Shown here: positions 1-5,698 of the stretch, in pieces
Layout: every line of letters starts with the position of its first letter
Numbering within the stretch: the first letter of the stretch is position 1
Assembly (NCBI GenBank): GCA_016204525.1
Contig: JACQKO010000065.1
Span: forward strand, 1-11,065
Reading direction: 5' to 3'
Origin: Candidatus Levyibacteriota bacterium
Lineage (GTDB): Bacteria > Patescibacteriota > Microgenomatia > Levybacterales > GWA1-39-11
DNA length: 11,065 nucleotides
Made by a program: the position numbers and the translations under genes
Notes under the pieces: model-generated
What the model was told of the DNA's origin: nothing
Database searches by the model: none
The model's input: the letters and a program-made list of their open reading frames with translations, nothing else

Positions 1-884
1 ATAATAAAAAATATACCAAGCTGGCTAAAAGAGTTTAGATAAAAAGTCAATGAGTAAAGAGACAAAGGATTTCTCTCCTCCGGTGCAACTATTAGCCACA
101 TGGGACCGCCCACTCGGTGACCATAAAAATACTGGGAGATCCAATAAGAGTTATGAAAATAAGGATAGAAGGAAATGACAAAAGCAATTAAAAATGCTGC
201 TGTTCCATATATTAATACTTTTTTATTTTTAAATAGATGATCCTTTAAAATTCGATAAAAAATGTAAAGAAGCGGTCCCGCCACATAGACAAGCACGATC
301 CATTTAACCAAAAGTCCCAATCCCAGAAATATACCAAACAAAATTGAGTATTTTTTATTCCGAAAAAGATCTGATTTAATCAAAAAGAAAATAGTCCAAA
401 CGGCAAAGGCTGAAACCGCGGTTTCAGAATATGTAAGATGCACATGCCAAAGAGTCCAGCCATAAAAAGCAAAAATAATACTTGCCAGAAATGAGGAAAG
501 CGAGCTTAAATACTGCCTTGTTAAAAAATAGATTCCAAAAATTGTGGCAATATAAAGAAGTCCGTTTGTAAATATTCCCCAGAAATACGAGTTCGACAAT
601 CCAAAAATCATTAAGAACGGCAAAATTAACAACGGATATCCAATTTGTCTGAAAGGTACAACAGAAAGCATTTGGTTTATAGTGTCGGCCGTAGGATTTT
701 GCAAGAGCCTATAGAACTCGGTCGCCATTCGCATGTAATGCTGCTCATCCCACTCCGGAATTTTAAAAGTTCGAAGCGTATAGCGAACAACACTTGCCAA
801 AAATAGGATCGAAATTATTCCTAATAAAATTAGGTATTTATCGAATTTAAATAACTTCGAAGGTTTCTTAGTTCTCGCAACCAC
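1..884 (-). CDS. GT-C fold membrane glycosyltransferase (GT39/ArnT-like), partial, 3' end outside window
   Basis: The reverse strand is open from a GTG at 884 to the left edge, giving 294 codons of a hydrophobic polytopic protein. A lysine-rich cytoplasmic start is followed by TM1 at about residues 17-33. The first extracytoplasmic loop then carries IPEWDEQHY (about 42-50). An acidic Asp-Glu pair in the first loop is the hallmark of GT-C glycosyltransferases (GT39/GT83, PMT/ArnT type), which move a sugar from a polyprenyl-phosphate carrier onto lipid, protein or glycan outside the membrane. Several more TM helices with aromatic-rich loops follow. GTG is chosen because an in-frame TAG lies one codon upstream (888-890) and the first in-frame ATG is already inside the conserved loop. 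No Shine-Dalgarno is visible. It lies 39 bp after rpoD on the same strand and may be co-transcribed. Acceptor and donor cannot be told from sequence. Confidence 0.75.
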   Translation of the reverse strand, partial: MVARTKKPSKLFKFDKYLILLGIISILFLASVVRYTLRTFKIPEWDEQHYMRMATEFYRLLQNPTADTINQMLSVVPFRQIGYPLLILPFLMIFGLSNSYFWGIFTNGLLYIATIFGIYFLTRQYLSSLSSFLASIIFAFYGWTLWHVHLTYSETAVSAFAVWTIFFLIKSDLFRNKKYSILFGIFLGLGLLVKWIVLVYVAGPLLYIFYRILKDHLFKNKKVLIYGTAAFLIAFVISFYPYFHNSYWISQYFYGHRVGGPMWLIVAPEERNPLSLYSLTFYLNSFSQLGIFFI

Positions 885-923
885 AGACTAATGGTAATTG
901 GAATTTAAAAGATTGTAAAGACG

Positions 924-2048
924 TTATTCGAGGTAATCTCGCAATTTGTTGCCGCGACTTGGGTGGCGGAGTTTACGGAGGGCTTTGGCTTCGATCTGGC
1001 GGATTCGCTCGCGAGTTACCGCAAACATCCGGCCTACCTCTTCAAGTGTCTTTGGTTTTCCGTCACGGAGTCCAAATCTTTCCTCAAGAACTCTTTTTTC
1101 GCGATCTGACAAAGTCGAAAGAACTAAGCTTAACTGTTCCTTAAGAAGTCCTCGCGAAGCAGTATCAAATAGAGTAGGTGCCGTAATATCGTAAATGAAA
1201 TCTCCAAGATACGAATCCTCTTCATCTCCAACAGGTGTATCCAAAGATGCCGGTTGTTGGGAAATTTTGATAATTTCTCGCGCTTTCTCTGGATCGATTT
1301 CTAATATTTCTGAGATCTCTTCAGGCGTTGGCTGGCGTCCCAATTCCTGCATAAGCTTTCTCTGAACCCTCATAAAACGATTGATATTTTCAACCATGTG
1401 AACAGGGATTCGAATTGTTCGCGCTTGATCTGCGATTGCGCGAGTAATTGCCTGTCTTATCCACCAAGTGGCATAAGTTGAAAACTTAAATCCTTTTTTC
1501 CAGTCATATTTTTCAACTGCCCTGATTAATCCCTGGTTCCCCTCCTGAATTAGATCAAGCAGCGTCATGCCCCGTCCAACATACTTTTTTGCAATTGAAA
1601 CAACCAAACGGAGATTTGATTCGACTAATTTCTTACGCGCGCGCTGATCTCCTTTTTCAATCCTCTTGGCAAGATCTACTTCTTCAGGGAAAGTTAAAAG
1701 CGGAATACGGCCTATCTCTTTAAGGTACATCCGTACAGGATCAGTTACTGCTCCACCCTGGATAATATTAAGAGCCTCAAGTTCGCGCTCAAGGTCTTCA
1801 ATTGACTTTTGAGATTCTTTCTCCTCTTCAACTGTTTCAAAAATATCAACCCCCTTTTTAAGCAACTGATCGTAAAGAAGGTCAAGTTCTACTATGTGGT
1901 CCTCAGGTTTTGGGAATGCTGTTAATATCTCGTCTTGCGAAACATAACCGCGCTTTTTGGCCATTGCGATTAAGTCTTCAGATTTAGTGGTTGCCTTCTG
2001 GGGCTTTCCTGTTTTAGGTTCTCCTGTCTTATTTTTTGGTTTGGCCAT
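924..2048 (-). CDS. rpoD: RNA polymerase primary sigma factor RpoD (sigma-70)
   Basis: This 374-residue protein directs RNA polymerase to housekeeping promoters. A basic, Lys/Thr-rich N-terminus (1-22) precedes a short region 1.1-like domain (about 23-75) and an acidic linker. Region 1.2 starts at DPVRMYLKEIG (103-113). Region 2 is nearly canonical: LVESNLRLVVSIAKKYVGRG (141-160), DLIQEGNQGLIRAVEK (165-180) and FKFSTYATWWIRQAITRAIA (187-206), which covers -10 recognition and melting. Region 3 runs about 216-295. Region 4.2 carries the -35-binding helix-turn-helix, VTRERIRQIEAKALRKLRHP (344-363). The large non-conserved insert of proteobacterial RpoD is absent, as in the short RpoD/SigA of Gram-positives. 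The start is fixed by ATG 2048; no SD precedes it. It lies 126 bp downstream of dnaG on the same strand, the classical dnaG-rpoD order. Confidence 0.97.
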   Translation of the reverse strand: MAKPKNKTGEPKTGKPQKATTKSEDLIAMAKKRGYVSQDEILTAFPKPEDHIVELDLLYDQLLKKGVDIFETVEEEKESQKSIEDLERELEALNIIQGGAVTDPVRMYLKEIGRIPLLTFPEEVDLAKRIEKGDQRARKKLVESNLRLVVSIAKKYVGRGMTLLDLIQEGNQGLIRAVEKYDWKKGFKFSTYATWWIRQAITRAIADQARTIRIPVHMVENINRFMRVQRKLMQELGRQPTPEEISEILEIDPEKAREIIKISQQPASLDTPVGDEEDSYLGDFIYDITAPTLFDTASRGLLKEQLSLVLSTLSDREKRVLEERFGLRDGKPKTLEEVGRMFAVTRERIRQIEAKALRKLRHPSRGNKLRDYLE

Positions 2049-2087
2049 AGGTCAATCTATTTTACTCTTAAAGTATGCCTAACGCAA
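2049..2087 (-). promoter_or_regulatory. Putative rpoD promoter with very short leader
   Basis: On the minus strand, TTGCGT (2087-2082) and TAAAAT (2064-2059) are separated by exactly 17 bp, with TAAAAT ending 10 nt before the rpoD ATG. If used, transcription would start within a few bases of the start codon, giving a nearly leaderless mRNA. This agrees with the absence of a Shine-Dalgarno sequence. The -35 matches consensus only in its TTG, so this is a prediction from spacing and the -10 box. It would let rpoD be transcribed separately from dnaG. Confidence 0.4.
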
Positions 2088-2093
2088 CCTATA

Positions 2094-2146
2094 ATCCGAA
2101 TGGATCCGAATGTTTACTCCGAATCCATCCGAATGATATCATTCGG
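2094..2146. repeat. Period-10 CCGAATG repeats ending in an 18-bp perfect palindrome (dnaG-rpoD gap)
   Basis: Four copies of TCCGAAT begin at 2095, 2105, 2118 and 2128. They form two pairs of 10-bp tandem units (2094-2103/2104-2113 and 2117-2126/2127-2136) separated by 3 bp. The last copy runs into an inverted copy, making the perfect palindrome CCGAATGATATCATTCGG (2129-2146). The array lies just upstream of the putative rpoD promoter. It could bind a dimeric regulator, fold in the dnaG-rpoD transcript, or be a neutral local expansion. The sequence alone does not decide. Confidence 0.8.
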
Positions 2147-2162
2147 GTTAATTTGGACTAAC

Positions 2163-2182
2163 AATTAGGATAAATTAGGATA
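2163..2182. repeat. Tandem decamer AATTAGGATA x2 over the dnaG stop codon
   Basis: Two adjacent perfect copies of AATTAGGATA (2163-2172 and 2173-2182) cover the last codons and the TAA stop of dnaG (2175-2177). The 10-bp period is the same as that of the CCGAATG array 17 bp away, although the motif is different. Confidence 0.75.
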
Positions 2183-3926
2183 ATAGTCTTGAGAGTTCTG
2201 AAAATTTTTCCTGGTAGGTTTTTAATTTTCCCTCGTCTTTTTCCTGCTCTGCTTGCGATATGAGGCCCGTTAATTTGGCAAGATTTTTCTTTATGGCCAA
2301 AACTCTTACCTGTTTTGCCGCCTTTTCAAGCTCGTGATAAAAATGCTCGTTGTCTTGGAATTCCGGAATAGGCGCAAGATACGCAGTATCAAAAGACAAA
2401 TGTAATTCGCGGGGTAGGTACACGGAGAAATCTTTTGCATTAAAATCACTTTGATTGTATGACTCAAGACGAGACAAGAGTTTCTCGATAGATGGTGTTG
2501 ATAGGATGATCCCTGAAAGACATGATCTTGCAAAAATCAAAGATTGTTTAGGATTTTCTGATTGGAAAATCAGAGAGAGAAGATAAATCTCTGCGAGCTC
2601 CTCACGTGGCAATTGCGCTCGAGGAGAAGCCTTAGCAACCTGACCCTGTGGCTTCTGGTCTTTATCAGCCTGCCTCATCAGTGCCTCAAGTGTTGTGTCA
2701 ATTAGAGATGCAAGCTTCTTAAGATAATGCTCCTTTATTACCTCATTTTCGATCGTTACAAGATACGGAAGAGCTCTCTCAAGTATTCTTTTTTTGCCCT
2801 CAGCGCTTCGTCCGTCTGATTCGCTAAGCGCAGTATCGATTACAAAATCGTAGATATTGATATCATTTGAAAGCGCTTTCTTAAATTGAAGCGGATTTTC
2901 GTTTAATAATTCGTCCGGGTCTTTTCCTTGAGGAAGCCTGATAACAGTTGCCGTAATAGCCTCACGTTCTATCAGCTCAATTGATCTTCTTTGTGCTTCA
3001 GTTCCGGCAGGATCAGTATCAAAACAAAGTGCGAATTTTGGAGCAAAGCGCTTCAAGAGCCTAGTCTGATTTTCCGTCAAGGCAGTGCCTTTTACGGCGA
3101 CAATATTTGCTATTCCTTGTTTGTGGGCCGTGATCACATCAAGTTCTCCCTCAACAATAATTACTCTTCCGTCTTTTTTTATTCCATCACGCGCCAAATT
3201 AAGTCCATAGACCGTATCTCCTTTGATATATACAGGAGTTTCTCGAGTGTTAATATATTTCCCTCCGGTGGAGCCTTCTGTAAGTTGTCGACCTGAAAAA
3301 GCGATAGTGTTGCCGCGATGGTCGATTATTGGGAAAATAATTCGATCGCGGAAAAAATCAGAGACGTATCGACCTTTCCGATATGCCAATCCTGCCAATA
3401 GTAAATCTTCTTCTTTATATTTCTTTTTGCCGATTAGATACTTAACAAGCGCGTCTTTTTCGGGCGCATATCCTAAATTGAAAGTTTTGATCAAAGGAAT
3501 GGACAATTTTCTTTCGTCTATTAAATATTTGAGGGCGCGTTTTCCAGCAGGGTGCGAGAGGAGAAGATAGTTATAGAATTGAGCCGACAAATGATTGAGC
3601 GAATAAATTAACTCTTGCTTTTTCTCGCGGTCTGTTCTTGCTGCAGAAACGGTGAGTTTGACACCTACCCGCGCAGCCATTTCTTTTAAGCCTTCCGCAA
3701 AGGTTATGTGTTCGTATTCTTCCAGAAAAGTAAATATATCCCCTCCTTTTCCGCAGCCAAAACAGTGCCAGATTTGGCGTTCCGCCGATACAACAAATGA
3801 TGGGGTTTTTTCGCCGTGGAAAGGACAAAGCGCCTTAAAATTGCGCCCGGCCTTTTTAAGCTGGATCCGCTCACCAATCAATTCGACAATATCGATTTTG
3901 CTCTTAACTTTCTCAACGTCATCCAT
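2175..3926 (-). CDS. dnaG: DNA primase DnaG
   Basis: This 583-residue primase, of usual length, makes RNA primers for replication at the fork with DnaB helicase. The N-terminal CHC2 zinc-binding domain has C34, H37, C55 and C58 (CPFH at 34-37, CFGC at 55-58). The catalytic core begins near residue 110 and includes the DRIIFPI block (194-200) and GRQLTEG with KYINTRETPVY (212-233). The TOPRIM fold carries VEGELDV (258-264; E259 is the catalytic acidic residue, usually in VEGYxD) and DTDPAGTEA (303-311; D303 and D305 bind metal). KDPDEL (335-340) ends the core. The C-terminal part from about 440 is poorly conserved and helical, as expected for the helicase-binding domain. ATG 3926 gives the standard primase N-terminus. 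rpoD follows on the same strand; comM diverges from it. Confidence 0.97.
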   Translation of the reverse strand: MDDVEKVKSKIDIVELIGERIQLKKAGRNFKALCPFHGEKTPSFVVSAERQIWHCFGCGKGGDIFTFLEEYEHITFAEGLKEMAARVGVKLTVSAARTDREKKQELIYSLNHLSAQFYNYLLLSHPAGKRALKYLIDERKLSIPLIKTFNLGYAPEKDALVKYLIGKKKYKEEDLLLAGLAYRKGRYVSDFFRDRIIFPIIDHRGNTIAFSGRQLTEGSTGGKYINTRETPVYIKGDTVYGLNLARDGIKKDGRVIIVEGELDVITAHKQGIANIVAVKGTALTENQTRLLKRFAPKFALCFDTDPAGTEAQRRSIELIEREAITATVIRLPQGKDPDELLNENPLQFKKALSNDINIYDFVIDTALSESDGRSAEGKKRILERALPYLVTIENEVIKEHYLKKLASLIDTTLEALMRQADKDQKPQGQVAKASPRAQLPREELAEIYLLSLIFQSENPKQSLIFARSCLSGIILSTPSIEKLLSRLESYNQSDFNAKDFSVYLPRELHLSFDTAYLAPIPEFQDNEHFYHELEKAAKQVRVLAIKKNLAKLTGLISQAEQEKDEGKLKTYQEKFSELSRLLS

Positions 3927-3944
3927 AGCCGTTGTATTTTAGCA
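3927..3944 (-). promoter_or_regulatory. Putative extended -10 promoter of dnaG with short leader
   Basis: On the minus strand TGCTAAAAT (3944-3936) is an extended -10 (TGnTAnAAT type). It ends 9 nt before the dnaG ATG at 3926, so a transcript would begin only about 2-4 nt upstream of the start codon. There is no good -35, which fits an extended -10 promoter, and no SD. The spacing matches that proposed for rpoD. The hairpin at 3955-3976 lies where the -35 would be. Confidence 0.4.
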
Positions 3945-3954
3945 CTTCGCTTCG

Positions 3955-3976
3955 CCCTGCACCATACGGTGCGGGG
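3955..3976. repeat. Hairpin 1 in the dnaG/comM divergent region
   Basis: CCCTGCACC (3955-3963) and GGTGCGGGG (3968-3976) form a 9-bp GC-rich stem with one T-G wobble and the 4-nt loop ATAC. It is far more GC-rich than the surrounding gap and is flanked by imperfect CTTCGCTTCG-like sequence. Compact hairpins of this kind resemble REP-type dispersed palindromes. A short T run follows on the plus strand, but no plus-strand gene ends here, so termination is unlikely. Confidence 0.7.
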
Positions 3977-3988
3977 TTTCGCTCAGTA

Positions 3989-4007
3989 CCACGTTCTTCG
4001 AATGTGG
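3989..4007. repeat. Hairpin 2 in the dnaG/comM divergent region
   Basis: CCACGTTC (3989-3996) and GAATGTGG (4000-4007) pair over 8 bp, with one G-T wobble and the 3-nt loop TTC. It lies 12 bp from hairpin 1. Two close palindromes form a twin arrangement like the paired palindromes of REP/BIME elements in other bacteria. Only one twin is present in the window, so dispersal cannot be judged. Confidence 0.65.
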
Positions 4008-4026
4008 CACACAAATCTAGCGCTCC

Positions 4027-4061
4027 ATACTTGATACTTCATACTAAATACTTAATACTTA
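4027..4061. repeat. Five tandem ATACTTN heptamers directly upstream of comM
   Basis: Five consecutive 7-bp units (ATACTTG, ATACTTC, ATACTAA, ATACTTA, ATACTTA) fill 4027-4061 and end 4 bp before the comM ATG. They occupy the place where the comM promoter and ribosome-binding region should be. A TTGATA at 4031-4036 with AT-rich hexamers 16-17 bp downstream (from 4053) could act as a weak promoter inside the array, but no hexamer matches TATAAT well. Confidence 0.8.
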
Positions 4062-4065
4062 AAGA

Positions 4066-5592
4066 ATGTTTGCGAAGGTTTTGTCCGGGGCGCTTGTGGG
4101 GCTTGAAAGGGTGCCGGTTGAGGTTGAAACAGATATTTTAGGAGGGCTTCCTAGTTTTAACATTGTTGGCCTTCCGGATAAGGCAGTCGGCGAATCACGA
4201 GAGCGGGTTCGTTCCGCTCTTAAAAACATCAACAAGGACTTTTTTCCTGATAAAAAATTAACCGTCAATCTTGCGCCGGGAGATCTGCCAAAAGAAGGCC
4301 CGGCCTTTGATTTGCCAATAGCCATATCAATTCTTCTTGCCAACGGACAATTGGTCGGTGAAACTAAAGACTCCGTATTTTTAGGCGAACTATCGCTTGA
4401 TGGGACGCTGCGCGCGACAAAAGGGATTTTGCCGGTAGTGCTTTTGTTTGCGAAGCGCGGAATAAAGCGCGTATTTGTCCCGGACAAAAACGCGCTTGAA
4501 GCAGCAATTGTCTCGGGAATAGAAGTATATCCGGCTAAAAATCTTCGCCAAATTATCCTGCATTTATCAGGCGTAAAACTTATGAAGCGCGCAAAAACAG
4601 TTTCATATAAAAAATACCTGCGAGAAGACGAGTACGACTTTGATATGAGTGACATTCGCGGCCAGGAATTTGTTAAGCGCGCGATAGAAGTATCAGTTTC
4701 CGGCGGACACAACATTTTATTAAAAGGGCCGCCCGGTGCAGGTAAAACTTTAATCGCAAGAACAATCCCTTCAATCCTGCCGCCCTTGACTTTTGACGAA
4801 GCAATTGAGGTTACGAAAATATACAGTATTTCAGGACTGTTGGATGGCAATTCATTAATGGTTAGTCGTCCATTCCGAAATCCTCACCATACAACTTCAC
4901 ACATCGGTCTAATTGGCGGCTCTACAATCCCCCGCCCCGGAGAAGTTTCCCTTGCCCATCGTGGAATTCTTTTTTTGGACGAATTTCCCGAATTTCCAAG
5001 ACACGTTCTTGAGGCTCTTCGCCAGCCGCTTGAAGATGGTCATGTTGTGGTATCGCGCGCCAAGATGAGAATTCAATTTCCGAGCCGTTTTATGCTGGTT
5101 GCTGCTCTTAATCCTTGCCCCTGTGGGTTTTATGGCGATCCTAACCATGAATGTAAATGTACAACTTCCGAGATTTTAAGATATCAAAAAAGGGTCTCGG
5201 GGCCAATGCTTGATAGGATTGATATTCATGTTGATGTGCCGGCAGTCAAGGTCGCAAAAATAGTGACAGATGAAGAAAATCCCGCCGAGAGTTCAAAAAT
5301 CATAAGAAAAAGAGTAATCAAAGCACGTCTTGCGCAAGGAGCAAGATTTAAGGATAAAAAAATTCTGACCAATGGCGAAATGACAAACCGCGACATAAGA
5401 GAATTTTGTAAGATAGATGAAGAAACAAAAGAAGTTCTCAAGCAAGCCCTAGTTCGCTTGTCATTATCAGCCAGGGCTTATCATAAAATAATTAAAGTTG
5501 CTCAGACGATAGCTGATCTTTCAGGTTCGGATTCAATTCGAAGAGAGCATGTTCTTGAGGCACTGCAGTATAGACCTAAGCTAGACATATGA
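4066..5592 (+). CDS. comM: ComM/YifB-type Mg-chelatase-like AAA+ ATPase
   Basis: This 508-residue protein has the usual length and full domain order of the YifB/ComM family. ComM in Gram-negative bacteria is a hexameric helicase that promotes branch migration during integration of transforming DNA. An N-terminal ChlI/Lon-like domain (1-170; GLPSFNIVGLPDKAVGESRERV at 27-48) leads to an AAA+ core with Walker A GPPGAGKT (221-228), RNPHHT (271-276) and Walker B ILFLDE (301-306). A cysteine cluster (C351, C353, C363, C365) follows, then the C-terminal lid with LSLSARAYHKIIKVAQTIAD (465-484). The ATG at 4066 starts at the typical MFAKV N-terminus. No clear SD is present; a heptamer array fills the upstream region. 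It diverges from dnaG. The window does not show other competence genes, so a role in DNA uptake is known for the family and inferred here. Confidence 0.95.
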   Translation: MFAKVLSGALVGLERVPVEVETDILGGLPSFNIVGLPDKAVGESRERVRSALKNINKDFFPDKKLTVNLAPGDLPKEGPAFDLPIAISILLANGQLVGETKDSVFLGELSLDGTLRATKGILPVVLLFAKRGIKRVFVPDKNALEAAIVSGIEVYPAKNLRQIILHLSGVKLMKRAKTVSYKKYLREDEYDFDMSDIRGQEFVKRAIEVSVSGGHNILLKGPPGAGKTLIARTIPSILPPLTFDEAIEVTKIYSISGLLDGNSLMVSRPFRNPHHTTSHIGLIGGSTIPRPGEVSLAHRGILFLDEFPEFPRHVLEALRQPLEDGHVVVSRAKMRIQFPSRFMLVAALNPCPCGFYGDPNHECKCTTSEILRYQKRVSGPMLDRIDIHVDVPAVKVAKIVTDEENPAESSKIIRKRVIKARLAQGARFKDKKILTNGEMTNRDIREFCKIDEETKEVLKQALVRLSLSARAYHKIIKVAQTIADLSGSDSIRREHVLEALQYRPKLDI

Positions 5593-5694
5593 ATACTACC
5601 AATACAGTACCAATACTACCAATTTCCAATAGTTCAATTATTTCTCATTGAATTATTTGTAGTATTTGTGGCATTGGTAGTATTTGTAGTATTT
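5592..5694. repeat. Long imperfect hairpin of AATACTACC repeats filling the comM-hydrolase gap
   Basis: The gap holds AATACTACC at 5592-5600 and 5612-5620. On the far side it holds the inverse, GTAGTATTT at 5659-5667, GGTAGTATTT at 5676-5685 and GTAGTATTT at 5686-5694. The two arms pair over roughly 30 bp with interruptions. An inner stem, AATAGTTCAAT (5628-5638) with ATTGAATTATT (5647-5657), has an 8-nt loop. The whole 103 bp can fold as one AT-rich hairpin. The 3' arm ends 4 bp before the ATG at 5699. It lacks a GC stem with a T tail, so it is not a classical intrinsic terminator. Confidence 0.75.
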
Positions 5695-5698
5695 AATT

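Noticed and set aside
1457..1465. TTATCCACC, one mismatch from a DnaA box, near dnaG and rpoD
   Set aside because: It encodes the invariant WWIRQ of sigma region 2, it is single, and no cluster or AT-rich unwinding element accompanies it.
2094..2146. CRISPR or replication iterons for the repeat arrays
   Set aside because: Repeats are 7-10 bp with no unique spacers of CRISPR size, no cas or rep gene is present, and the motif differs in each gap.
3977..3980. Intrinsic terminator at hairpin 1
   Set aside because: The following T run is only three bases and no gene on that strand ends upstream of it.
4059..4850. Open frame of 263 codons on the minus strand opposite comM
   Set aside because: It is antisense to the best conserved part of comM, has no recognisable domain and a Ser/Arg/Pro-rich composition typical of a shadow frame.
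4066..5592. Recoded TGA (as glycine) as in Gracilibacteria
   Set aside because: TGA serves as the natural stop of comM, the DUF2090 gene and the kinase, and conserved glycines use GGN codons.
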